A model generated the notes under the pieces. The model was not told the origin of the DNA. It saw nothing but the letters and a program-made list of their open reading frames with translations, and searched no databases. From NCBI RefSeq assembly GCF_001640025.1, contig NC_031672.1, forward strand, positions 3,968,001 to 4,032,000: DNA of 64,000 nucleotides, given 5' to 3'. Source of the DNA: Sugiyamaella lignohabitans (taxonomy: Eukaryota > Ascomycota > Dipodascomycetes > Dipodascales > Trichomonascaceae). Positions 23,123 to 33,985 of this stretch are shown in pieces. How positions within the stretch are numbered: the first letter of the stretch is position 1; the number at the start of each line of letters is the position of its first letter. A program made the position numbers and the translations under genes.

Positions 23123-23623
23123 ATGACTGGCCCCATATTACCAATCTTATCAATGAATGAATACAAACTGGCCATACAATCTTTTAACGCGGAGTCCTCA
23201 TATGCTGAAATAGAGCGACTACAAAATTCAAACAAACATCTTCGACGGTCGAACGCAGAACTGTTGGATGTCATCCATGAAGACGAATCATATGGGACCT
23301 ATGTTGATGAGAATGAAAGTGTAATAGAACTCAATAATCAAAGAATTGCTGCCTTGGAAGAACATATACAGAAGCTTAAAACAACTAGGGGTGGGAGTCA
23401 TGTTGGTTCAGAACTGAACGAAAAAGAGATCCATGACTTCGAAAATCGGATTGAAGAACTGGAGCGAGCAAATGACGAGATTCTCGATAATGCCTACGAG
23501 GACGAGTCGGTAGGCGAGGCTGTCGAAGCTAACAAGAAAGAGATAGTCGAGTACAGGTCGAAAATACTAGCTCTCAAGGAAGAAAATCATCCCCATACGG
23601 AACCCGCTGGGATCCACATATAG
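23123..23623 (+). CDS. Coiled-coil protein, Tma17/Adc17-like, internally duplicated
   Basis: 166 residues from the ATG at 23123, acidic and almost entirely helical. The pattern EIERLQNSNKHLRRSNAEL, an acidic linker, then ENESVIELNNQRIAALE resembles the small yeast proteasome-assembly chaperone Tma17 (Adc17), which helps pair Rpt6 and Rpt3. The pattern then repeats: EIHDFENRIEELERANDEIL, an acidic linker with YEDESVGE, then ANKKEIVEYRSKILALKEEN. The first copy spans about residues 29-87 and the second about 100-157. Yeast Tma17 has one such unit in about 150 residues. Coiled-coil similarity can mislead, so the family assignment is tentative. The gene converges with YCF1, with 164 bases between stops. 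Confidence 0.6.
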   Translation: MTGPILPILSMNEYKLAIQSFNAESSYAEIERLQNSNKHLRRSNAELLDVIHEDESYGTYVDENESVIELNNQRIAALEEHIQKLKTTRGGSHVGSELNEKEIHDFENRIEELERANDEILDNAYEDESVGEAVEANKKEIVEYRSKILALKEENHPHTEPAGIHI

Positions 23624-23787
23624 GAACGAAACGAGTGTATTTATTCTGACGCCGATTCTCCTTGTTTGAAGCCGAGGTCCATAGCCTATATCACTCAATC
23701 TTTATTATTGGGGTCTATTTATTCACATGTTTAAGTTTTCCTAGCTAAAGAGCTAACTCAAATAATTTACAATAACTGTTTACAAAC

Positions 23788-26700
23788 CTACGCTGAGGAT
23801 GAACTTTTTGCGTCTTCGGTGATAAAGCCTCCCTTTTCACATAAAGCGTAGAAAAGTGAATTTTTGTCTTGAAGAAGAGCTTTAGGTGTATCAAACTCAG
23901 CTACCTCACCACTGTCAAGGACCGCGATCCTGTCACTGTCCATGACCGTATTAAGACGATGGGCAATTGTAATGATAGTCTTGTGTTTGAACTCACTTCG
24001 GATAGTCTCCTGAATAATGGAATCAGTCTCAACATCGACAGAAGCAGTCGCTTCATCAAGAACAAGTACATTAGAATTGTGAAGAAGAGCCCTTCCAAGA
24101 CAAATAAGTTGAGCCTGTCCTCTACTAAGATTATCTCCTCCATCACTAAGCTCAGATTCAAGGCCATTGCCCATTGAATTAACATGGTCCTTCAAATGAC
24201 ACAGCTCTAAGACCCGCCATAATTCTGTGTCATCATGCTCATCAAAGGGATCAAGGTTATCTCTAATCGTACCAGAAAATATCTGTGCATCTTGAGGGAT
24301 AATGGATAGATTTCGTCGCAGGTCTAATAACCCTATTTCGTTGGTGTCAACACCATCTATAATAACCCCACCATCGGCAGGTTCTATAATTCTAAAGAGA
24401 GACAATGTCAACGTACTCTTGCCGGCTCCTGTTCTTCCCACAACTCCAATTTTTTCTCTTGGCTTGATTTCCAGATTGATATTTTTGAGAACCAAGTCAA
24501 GGTTCTCTCTATACCGGGCACTGTAATTTCTAATATGAATACCTCCCTCTGAAGGCCAATGAGCTGCTGGACGCTTACCCTCAATAATTTCTGGACCCTC
24601 AGATGGTAAATCAATATACTGAAACACTCTCTCTAAGGCAACTCCACGACGCTCAATTTGAACAGTTTGCTTTACAATACCTGACAAGAATGTTGTGACG
24701 GACAAAGCGTTTGACATGACCAATCCAATCAAACCCTCGGTCATTCTACCCTTCGTAGTCATGTAGACTCCGCTGAGAGCAGCCAAGAAACCAATCAAAG
24801 TAGCCAAGAAGTTCAATCTCAAAGACAGCCACCTATCCACCGACTGGGAGTTATAAATTGCTTGTAGATACAAATCGCATCGTAAGTCGTTTTCAGCAAC
24901 GAATCTTGAATCTTTTCCATAAGCCCTAATAACATTAATACCCTTCAATGATTCCTCAAATTGGGACATCATGGGGCTTCTAGCGGAACTTGAAAATCTC
25001 TTCATTTGACGAGATGTAGCCAGATAAATCCTCTGATAGTACAAATACAACAGAGTCAGAGGCGCAGCAGCGACTAGGACAAAAGGAGTGGAAAAGAATA
25101 TAATTAGCATAGCAAAAGCCAGTCTTGCAATCATCGAGCAGAACGAGAGTAAGGTCCATGATATCATATCGTCAAGTTCACTAACATCTGATGTAAATCG
25201 ATTCAAAATCTGCCCCAGTGGAGTAGTTTCAAAGAATGACATGGGGGAACTCAAAACCTTTTTAGCCATCTTATCATGAATGGAACAAGCCGCTTTGATA
25301 CCAACAACGCACATTACCAGATAAATACCGATCACATTGAATATTGTGTACGTGGCTCCGAGAATCATATAAACAGACAGATAGTATATAGCTTCACCTG
25401 AAACTCCAGATATATTTTTCTCAGACCATTGCTTCAACCAAATGGATCCAAAGGTCTCCAAGGCAGCTGTAAGGACCAAGAAGGTAATAGCTATGATAGA
25501 CCACCAATAACCACCAGCTTCGAAATATCTCTTATACACAGCAGTTTTAACCTTTCCAGTTTCCAACTTCTCCTCAACTTTTGCAGTTCGCTTGATCTCC
25601 TTGGTAGCTTCGTCAGATATGGACGCCAAAGTCTCCATACTAGCACGTCTTAGAAGATCTTGTGGACCATGTTCCCTATGTTGGATTTCATCATTTAGCA
25701 CCTCTTTCTGGAGTTCATCTACATCGACATCTTGCTCCTCTTGTTGGGAACCAAACTCTTCAATGAGCTTGTAAATGGCGCCCTTCGTTTCAAAAACTTG
25801 AGCCAAATTGCCACTTTCCACGATCTTCTTTCCTTCCAACATTGTGATTTTATCCGCTTCAGCTAGCACCTTGATATTGTTCGTTGCAAGAATCAGGGTT
25901 TTCGAGGTCAGGAGACCATTCACACCAAGCACGTTATCAATAAGATGTCGTCCAACATGTTCATCAACAGCCGAAAGAATATCATCCATAATATATATGT
26001 CCGATCTTCCATACACTGCTCTCGCCAGAGATACTCTCGCCTTTTGCCCTCCAGAAAGACTGACACCCTTTTCACCAATTTCAGTTTCGTCACCATCAGG
26101 TAAATTTTTAATATCATTGATCAAGTCACAGGCTTCCAAAGTTTTTTGATAGAATTCAGGGTCAAATCTGTTCTTGAACAGAATATTATCCTTCAGAGTT
26201 TGATTCAAAAGCCATGGTTCTTGAGGAACGTATGCAATATCCCCCTTTACTGTGACAGAACCTTCCTTCACATAAAGCTCACCACATATAGTCTTTAACA
26301 AGGCTGATTTGCCAGCACCTACTTTGCCTACGATACAGGATAACTCACCTTTGCGAGCAGTGAAATTAATATCGTCCAAGGCAACCACACCGTCTTCGCT
26401 CTCATTCCAAGCCACCACTGCATTCTCCAAGATCACTGCAGGCTCATCAAATTTGACATCCGCATCTAGGTCACGGTGTATTTTCTCAGTCTGATACTCA
26501 TCTGCAGCAAGGACACCAGCAATTCTTTCGAAGGAAACCCTGGTCTGAATAATTGTGGCAACTGCCAAGGGCACTATTGCCATAGGTTCATTCAGAAGAT
26601 TAAACAGGATAAGTGATGGGAAAACAATCTCAGCTGTCAATGGCTGATCCTGGAAGACCAGAAAACAAGTAAAAATAGCAGATGAAATCAGATAGGGAAC

Positions 26701-28398
26701 AAGCTCCCAAATTGCATTAAAAGCTGCATTGAAAACTTTCGACTTGCGGATAAGTCCAACTTCCTTGCCGTTTCTCACCTTACTAAGGCGTTCTAAAAAG
26801 GGGTTCTCCCATGCGTAAAGTTTCAAGCTCTTTGCTGTAGAGAAGATGTTACTGGTAACTTTCGTACGCTCATCTTTTGCCTCGAACATAGCTTTGTAAT
26901 ATTTATTCAAGAAGGTTGAAAGGAAAGCATTAACAGGAATTGCTATGGCCATAACTCCTAAGCCTCCTACAAAACTAAATCCAAGGAACGAGTAGAGACT
27001 GTAGAAGCAAATAATAACCTGAACGGGAGCAGTGATAATAGTAGTCATGATCTGGAAGCAGAATTGAATCTCTCCAATATCAACTGTCATAATATTCATA
27101 ATCTGTGCAGAAGTCTTTGTTTCGCGAGACTTTGGCGATAATTTAAGTGCTTTACGGAGAATTGTGCCGTAGACGCAGCCACTAACAGACATCATCAGTC
27201 TTACCATTGTCATGTGGGAAACATTCATCAGTAAAGTACTAGCAGTATTCACGAAAAGAATTAGAAAGGAAATGTAAACTCCCACAGCTACTGGTTCAGC
27301 ATCTTCACTTCCATATACAGCTACAAATCGGATCAACCGATTCAACACAAAAGCCTGACCGTACCCAAGCAGATTATGACAAAGCTCAGCAACAATCATA
27401 ATAATCAACTCCCACTTTACTGACTTAATCATAGCAAACATAAGACCAAAAGCGTCCTTTCTTGAGGACCGGTCCCAATAGTATGTTAGCTTTTCACTCA
27501 TAACCGCAGATTTGAAGTCAGAGTCCAGTTTGGGCAAGTCTCTTTCAGTAATATTATCCTTCGAAGCTTTACTGAGTAGGGGGTGCAACCAAGTCATGAA
27601 CAACTTCTCAAAAGCATCTGCATCATCCAATGACTTATTAGGGCTCTTCCGATTCCTAATTTTTGGTACTAGCCATTCTAAACCGAAAACAAGGAGTGAG
27701 TTTACAAATAAGAAACTAGTCAAGGCAAACACAGTTACCGATTCTTGATACTCTTTATTTAAAAATGCACCGATTAGTTTTACACCATTGGAAAATGAAC
27801 TAAAGAGCCAAAACCAGAGTAGAGTTCCACTTGATACTTTGCTACGACCATTCTCAATATAGTGCAGACCAAAAACGCCAAATAGAGCTGCCAAAGAGAT
27901 AATCAAAGAATTGTATCTCAGTAGCGCAGAGAATGGTGTATTGAATGAACCAAGGGCAGCTACAAACAATATCTGGACAGCGACCAAGATCTACAATGTT
28001 AGAACCACTGTAGCGAGCAACGACGAACTTCCCCTTATCAGCACACTCAGCATACTTACTAATTTCGTATAGAAATCCCATCTTCGAGAAGGCTTGTAGT
28101 CATGTGTTAGCAAAAACGAAATGGAGAACCCAGTAAAAATTAAAAAGAGGATTCCAGGAAAGAGAGTAAGATAGTTTTCTAAAAAACACTGAGAGAGAAA
28201 CTGATCCTCGTCTAAAAAGTACCAATTGCCACCCGCTCGACAAAACATGTTCAAGTCATCATTAGAGATTCTTGGTAAGGAATTGTTCACTATGACAGGA
28301 TATGAGGACACTGAGAGACCGTCGAAATGAGCTGGGTGATGGAACCAATTGCCCAATCCATTAACAGACTGGGCAACTTGGAATTCGATATATTCCAT
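23788..28398 (-). CDS. YCF1: Vacuolar ABC-C transporter (Ycf1-like), two exons
   Basis: Exon 1 is 28060-28398 (113 codons, ATG at 28398) and exon 2 is 23788-27990; the 69-base intron has GTAAGT, TTCTAAC and TAG, phase 0. The product is 1513 residues, almost the length of yeast Ycf1 (1515). Layout: TMD0 (five helices, interrupted by the intron), linker, TMD1, NBD1 (Walker A Lys674 in GKVGAGKSALL; signature LSGGQKARVSLARAV), a linker with RRASMETLASIS, TMD2, NBD2 (Walker A Lys1304 in GRTGAGKSTLT; signature LSRGQAQLICLGRAL). ABC-C pumps of this type move glutathione conjugates and metal-glutathione complexes into the vacuole. The linker serine in RRAS resembles the Ycf1 regulatory phosphosite. 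Bpt1 is the main alternative. Confidence 0.9.
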
Positions 28399-30108
28399 AG
28401 TGAAACGGTTTGAATCAGAATGCAACTACTATCCCAGGTCTATAACTGACTGAAGAAGTCTCTTGTCAAGCTTATATCAGTTTGTAGGGTTCGGAATATC
28501 TTCTGCTTTTATATTAAAACAGACTTTGTTGACATCTGGCCTCAATCCACAAGAAAAAAGTACCAGACAGCGTTCTAAAATTAAGTTCTGGAGATAACAG
28601 AGAATTCACGGCGCCGGTATTTGATATTTTCTTTTTTTTTCCAACTTGAAATTTTAAAACCGTATGCAGTAGATTATCTAAAAGGGTTTTAACAGAAAAG
28701 CTTAGCAATTTATCAACCAACCAGGGTTTGATAAAGAGATCGCTTACCTCACTATACACCGAAGGCGGCTCGATAAAGTTCTAGTGGTCCAGCTATTGAT
28801 CGCGTAGAAGGCCGGCCCAGTCATAACTGCATCATCAAACCACTTGTGATACCGATAGACGATAATGCTGCATAGTATTCTAAGTTGTTACGCGTATCTA
28901 ACTGCCTGAACCGTTACCACCGCATATATTATTATAATGGGGACTAAACGGCATCAATCCTACATATATGTACCTGCACTCAATCATCAAACGCTGAGGA
29001 TAGTTAACTGGACTGGAATATTCAATCAAGTTTAGGATACAGGGTAAACAAAATGAGCGGTGTCAAAACTTTCATTGGAAGTTTGCCAGCCACAAACATT
29101 TTTTCTTACCTGGCAAGTAAAGTTTGCGGAAGTCTAACACAAACTTTAAAACCGTTAGCATCTTGATGGAATCAGAGGTAACCTTTGGTGTTCAAAATCG
29201 GTAATCGGTTGGAATTCTCATGATGATGACTGCAGAAATGATACAGGATTAGTCACCAAAGCGGCCTCCGACATGCAGGGTCCAATTGAATCAGAGGGTG
29301 GGTAATCACTTTTTAAACAAATGGCTAGAAGCTCAAGTGTAGATAATAAAAAGCAGTCGATTTGTTAGACTGAATCCTTCTCGACATACCCCACATCTAC
29401 ATAGTTATCGCTAGGAGAATGGCTGATGAGGTGGGGTTCTGACAAAAACGAAAAATCCTACAAGTGATAGACAACTCGTGTAACCCGTGGCTTCTTTAGT
29501 CTACAAGGGCATAGAAGCTCCTGGCCAGCTATTAATCCACGTTTGGCGTATTAATTATCTCTACTAGCCACTATGCAAACGTGTGCAAAATATACACGAC
29601 CAAATCACGATGCAACTATAAGCGTATTCTTATCGCACTCTTATCATGCTTTTGATTCACTCTATCGGTAAACCCCTACCTGAATTTAACTAATGCCCTG
29701 CATATGCAGAGTCTTTGTTGAAACTGTCCTCGGAACATGATCGTAAAGAATATTGTTCCATGGAGCTGAAATCCAGGCGATCGAGAAAGAAGATTATATC
29801 CAGATTTTTGAGAGTAGTTGAAATACCAAGAACCTGTTACCATTGGCGACACGTGTTCAAACATAGCTCGGTGTATCAACTTGGTCATTATTAGCATCCG
29901 AGAACGCCGCTGCTTGCATTAAAGTTTGTTAATAAGTACTGGTGGAGAAGAATACAAAGCGAACTACAATAAGGGAAATTAGAAACAAGAAATCTTCAAG
30001 CGCAGACTGGGCCGATCTCATCCGGGTTGCCGAAGTAGTTGGATATAAAAACGAGCCAAGCACAACTACCTGAGCATTGTCAAGTTATTCGTTGCAAACA
30101 ACTCAACA
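28399..30108. other. YCF1-ARE2 divergent intergenic region
   Basis: 1.7 kb with no supported gene. It contains a CACGTG at 29850-29855, 254 bases before the ARE2 start. The frames at 28514-28759 and 29676-29897 (minus) and a 36-codon frame from 29053 are short and unlike known proteins. Confidence 0.5.
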
Positions 30109-32046
30109 ATGGCCCGATCAACAGGAGTGGCCTCCAGTGGGCGAAAGCTAAATGGAAGTAAAACTGATGAAGTGGTTTCCAAAGAATTGCAAACAGACAC
30201 ACAGAGTCATATATTAGATCCGATCAATTTGAGTGAAGTGGACACTGACCTCAGGAGCTACAGGGAGCATCTCAATTTTGATAACGCTTATGATGACAGT
30301 GCATCATCTACACCTAAATTATCGCCTATATCCGAGCCGGGCTCAGTTACTTCGGCTGATATGTCTCCAAGTGCCCTTCGTGGTCAAACTTTACATCGGC
30401 GTACAACATCAAGCTCATCTGCTTCTTCGTTAAGTAATGGATTTGTTCTGAGTGCTGATCGTACATCGAAGGTGAAACAAACTGAAGTTCACTTGGAAGG
30501 TAGTGAGAAAAAAGTTCTCAAATCTATCAATGAAAAATCAGCTACTAAGAAAGAGCATAGGAGATATAGCTATCGGAACCTGAGTAGCCATTCACAGGCC
30601 AGTATTCTGGATGCTGAAGCTAGTCGGTCGTCTGTTTTTTTTGGCTTCTATACACTTTTTTGGGTGACTATAGCTTTTCTGATTGTCAGAGGCTCAATTT
30701 ACAACTACATACGGACTTCACAATTACTAGGTACAAATATTGTCGATATTTTACGGAAAGACTTGATTAAGATTGCTCTGACCGATGTTGGTTTATATTT
30801 GGGTATCTATTTTGCATTTTTTTGGCAGGTTGGAATCAAATATGGCATTTTGGATTGGAATCAGTCTGGTTGGATTGTACAACATATATGGCAGGCCTGC
30901 TATTTAGGCTTTGTTCTATGGTTTAATGAATATATGCAGTTCCCTTGGATTGGTTGTGTATTTCTTCTACTTCATTCTTTAGTCCTGGTTATGAAACAGC
31001 ACTCATATGCATTTTATAATGGCCACTTTTGGTCTATAAAGTCCGAGTTGGATACTGCCTCTGCCAAACTACTAAGGATTGAATCTTCTAATTCCATAAT
31101 AACACCAGAAGCCAGAGAGGTTATCGGTAGACTCAAGTCACAGATGGAATTCTGTTCTGAAGAATTGCGTTTGCAATCTGAGAAGACACCATTCCCAGCA
31201 AACATCAATCTCAAAAACTTTTTTGATTACAGTATGTTTCCTACACTGGTTTACCAAATCGAGTATCCAAGAACATCAAAAATAAGATGGGGATATGTAC
31301 TCGAAAAGACCTTGGCAACATTTGGAGTGTTCTTCCTGATGATTATTGTGGCTGAAAACTACCTTTATCCGATAGCCATGCGGGCTCTTGCTCTCCGTGA
31401 CAATACGTTGTATGAGAAGGTTTTACACTATCCGCTGATTCTAATGGATCTTGTCCCACCATTCATATTGATATATTTGCTAGTGTTTTACATTATCTGG
31501 GATGCAATTCTCAATGCTATTGCTGAGTTGACCAGATTTGGAGATCGTCAATTCTATGGGGAATGGTGGAATTGCGTTACCTGGGATCAATTCGCCAAGG
31601 ATTGGAATACGCCTGTCCACCGCTTCCTACTTCGCCATGTTTATCACAGCAGCATCTCGTCTTTCCATATATCGAAGCAGCAGGCAACCTGTAAGTATAA
31701 ATTAGTACGGACGTGGCGTATTTTTTATGAAGTTTGAGCTAACATATATATCTTAGTATTCACATTTCTGCTTTCATCTGCAGTCCATGAGCTAGTCATG
31801 TTCTGCATTTTTAAAAAGCTTCGTGGTTATCTTATGTTCCTTCAAATGTGCCAGCTACCTCTTGTCAGCTTATCGCGAACCCGGTATATGAAGTAAGTAA
31901 CATGGGGCTGACAAATTTTGATACTGATGTCTGAGGCATTATACTAACATATCGAAAGAGGAAGATATATTCTGGGAAATGTCATATTCTGGATAGGTAT
32001 TATTACTGGGCCCTCCATTATGTGCTCTTTATATTTAACATTTTAG
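30109..32046 (+). CDS. ARE2: Sterol O-acyltransferase (MBOAT), three exons
   Basis: Exon 1 is 30109-31690, exon 2 is 31757-31892 and exon 3 is 31959-32046, for 601 residues. Intron 1 (31691-31756) has GTAAGT, AGCTAAC and TTAG. Intron 2 (31893-31958) has GTAAGT, TACTAAC and GAAAG. Both introns are 66 bases. Residues 1-170 are a Ser-rich cytosolic region; MBOAT membrane segments follow. Catalytic features are FYGEWWN (residues 482-488) and His538 in SSAVHELVM. The C-terminus is GNVIFWIGIITGPSIMCSLY. It esterifies ergosterol with fatty acyl-CoA in the ER for storage in lipid droplets. ARE1 and ARE2 are duplicates within Saccharomyces relatives, so the symbol marks the family. The gene converges with ATP23, only 75 bases apart. 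Confidence 0.93.
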
Positions 32047-32121
32047 CTCAGGCCCATTTTCATGACTGTTTCTTTATTAAAAATCTATGTACAAAATTAA
32101 AACGTCCCGTTTAAAAACTGG

Positions 32122-32874
32122 TTACCTATAAATTTCATCAAAGGGCCGGGTGTCTGCAAAGCAAGAGTCAAACACTGAATTGACAACCTTGGCTGCTTCT
32201 TCGTCACTCTTGCAGTTCGGATTTCCTCGAACCGATAAAGTAGCTCTACGTCTAACACAGTCTTGATGACCCTTTGATATCTTCCAGATACCATTGCGGA
32301 CTACCTGATTCATCATTCGGCATTCACCTGATAAACTGGACGCTCTAATCTCGGAACACGCATGGTGTTGTAAATTGCTCCAGTTAACATTGAATTTACA
32401 ATGGTCATATGCGTGTACCATTTCATGAGATAAAGTGTCTTCTAGATGCCACTTGCTATATATACGATTCTGACATAATAAAATACCAAGTTCAGGATGA
32501 AAACCTCCACTTTTAAACTCATCACATTCATCACAAATAATATTTCGAGAGTTAATATTACCCCCAACTTTAGATATTTGCTCAGCCATAAATCTGACTG
32601 TAGGACTAAAGTTTAACATCCAATCTCTAAATTCATAACATCGTTTACACTGATCATCCTTAATTTTGGCTGCCAGATCCTGCTCATACTGCTCTTTAGA
32701 CTCGGCGGTAAGACCCAGCCCAGTTTTATACTCAAGAGTACGTCTCCACCATTCAAATCCAGAGGGCACCGGGCGGGCCGACCTCTCGCCGTCACTAGAC
32801 GGCAAGTTACTCTCAGCGGATGACATTGTGATTACATTAAACATAGCTTCACGGGCGAAATTAATTAGCGACAT
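32122..32874 (-). CDS. ATP23: Mitochondrial inner membrane protease Atp23
   Basis: 250 residues. The metalloprotease motif HEMVH is at residues 150-154, preceded by HLEDTLS and followed by AYDHCKFNVNW. Several conserved Cys residues occur (CKRCYEF, CDECDEF, ACSEIRAS, CVRRRA), and the C-terminus FADTRPFDEIYR matches the family end exactly. Atp23 sits in the intermembrane space; in yeast it matures Atp6 and helps its assembly into the ATP synthase. The start at 32874 has A at -3; a second Met at residue 11 is possible. A TCACGTG lies 20 bases upstream. It is divergent from the ankyrin gene, with 277 bases shared. Confidence 0.94.
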   Translation of the reverse strand: MSLINFAREAMFNVITMSSAESNLPSSDGERSARPVPSGFEWWRRTLEYKTGLGLTAESKEQYEQDLAAKIKDDQCKRCYEFRDWMLNFSPTVRFMAEQISKVGGNINSRNIICDECDEFKSGGFHPELGILLCQNRIYSKWHLEDTLSHEMVHAYDHCKFNVNWSNLQHHACSEIRASSLSGECRMMNQVVRNGIWKISKGHQDCVRRRATLSVRGNPNCKSDEEAAKVVNSVFDSCFADTRPFDEIYR

Positions 32875-32893
32875 AAAGCCCTAACCTTTGAAG

Positions 32894-32900
32894 TCACGTG
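32894..32900. promoter_or_regulatory. TCACGTG (Cbf1-type) site between ATP23 and the ankyrin gene
   Basis: TCACGTG lies 20 bases upstream of the ATP23 ATG within a 277-base divergent promoter. TCACGTG is the preferred Cbf1 core in yeasts, also found near respiratory genes. Binding is inferred. Confidence 0.35.
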
Positions 32901-33151
32901 CAGACATTGGAAATAAAGGCTTGGTGTCATATGATCTATAACAAGATGAGCCTTAATTGCTCTCTTATTTGTATATGGTAATGAGACCTGATATTTGAAA
33001 GAGATATCACTTTTACAAAGTATAAGAATGGCCGAGCGTGTGAATCAATGTATTACGGACAGGATAGCGTCCAATTTTTTTCTGCCGATCATCTGTACCT
33101 ATTCATTTCCAGTATTTTTCAAATAGCAGTTAGCTAGTATTCACAGTCAAA

Positions 33152-33859
33152 ATGGCAGTTAATATCTGGATTGCTGCCTCAGATAACGATATTAAAGCAG
33201 TTAAAGAATATATTACCAGCGGAGCACACACCCCAGCCGATAAAGATGCGAATGGGTATACCCCTATTCATGCTGCTGCTTCATACGGACATATCGAGTT
33301 GCTAAGGTACTTGATCAATGAAGCTGGAGGTGACATTAATATTACCGACGAGGATGGGGACACTCCACTACATACAGTTGAAAGTGTAGAGACTGCCAAA
33401 TTTATAATTGAAGAGCTCAAAGGAAGCCCGAATGCTGAAAATGATGAGGGACAGACAGTAAGTATATTGCAGAATTCGTTCGCAGTTGAGAGTTGATTAT
33501 CTGCCTTAACAGCATTATTCTAACGCATGAAGCCTTTGGCAAAGATTGAAGAAGAAGATGAGTTTCCAGAACTGATAGAATATTTGAGGACCGTCTCTGG
33601 TGTTGGACCATCGATTGCTGCACAAGCAGCTTCGGAGCTCCCAGAGAATGCATCCGTCAGATACACATATGAAGATGCACCAGAAAATATTGATTCAGAA
33701 CAACAGCGCAAGTTACGAGAAATATTGAACAGTGAAAACCCCGAAGAAGGGTTACGGAAGTTCATGGAAGAAGCGGTTCATAATCAATTTGGTAATTCTG
33801 AATCTCAAGCTGAATCCTCTTCGTCTCCTGCTTCTCGTAAGAAGCAAAGACAAGTTTAA
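33152..33859 (+). CDS. Ankyrin-repeat protein (YCR051W-like), two exons
   Basis: Exon 1 is 33152-33457 and exon 2 is 33533-33859; the 75-base intron has GTAAGT, TTCTAAC and acceptor GAAG, phase 0. The product is 210 residues. Ankyrin repeats: IWIAASDNDIKAVKEYI (residues 5-21), NGYTPIHAAASYGHIELLRY (about 35-54) and DGDTPLHTVESVETAKFII (about 70-88). After the junction, QT-PLAKIEEEDEFPELIEYL matches the end of the uncharacterised yeast YCR051W (222 residues). The acidic, Ser-rich tail ends SSPASRKKQRQV. Function is unknown; a small cytosolic/nuclear adaptor is the family expectation. The gene converges with GUF1, with 126 bases between stops. Confidence 0.85.
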
Positions 33860-33985
33860 TATTTATATATAATATATGCCTCCTTGTAGTCATATTTCAA
33901 TCTATTAAATATCGTTTTGAGTAGAGTTCTGACCCTCTATACTGGGCCATAGTTCTAGAATGCAAGAATATATATACAGTTATAA

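Noticed and set aside
29053..29160. 36-codon frame starting MSGVKTFIGSLP
   Set aside because: Good start context but very short, no recognisable family, and no matching splice donor to extend it.
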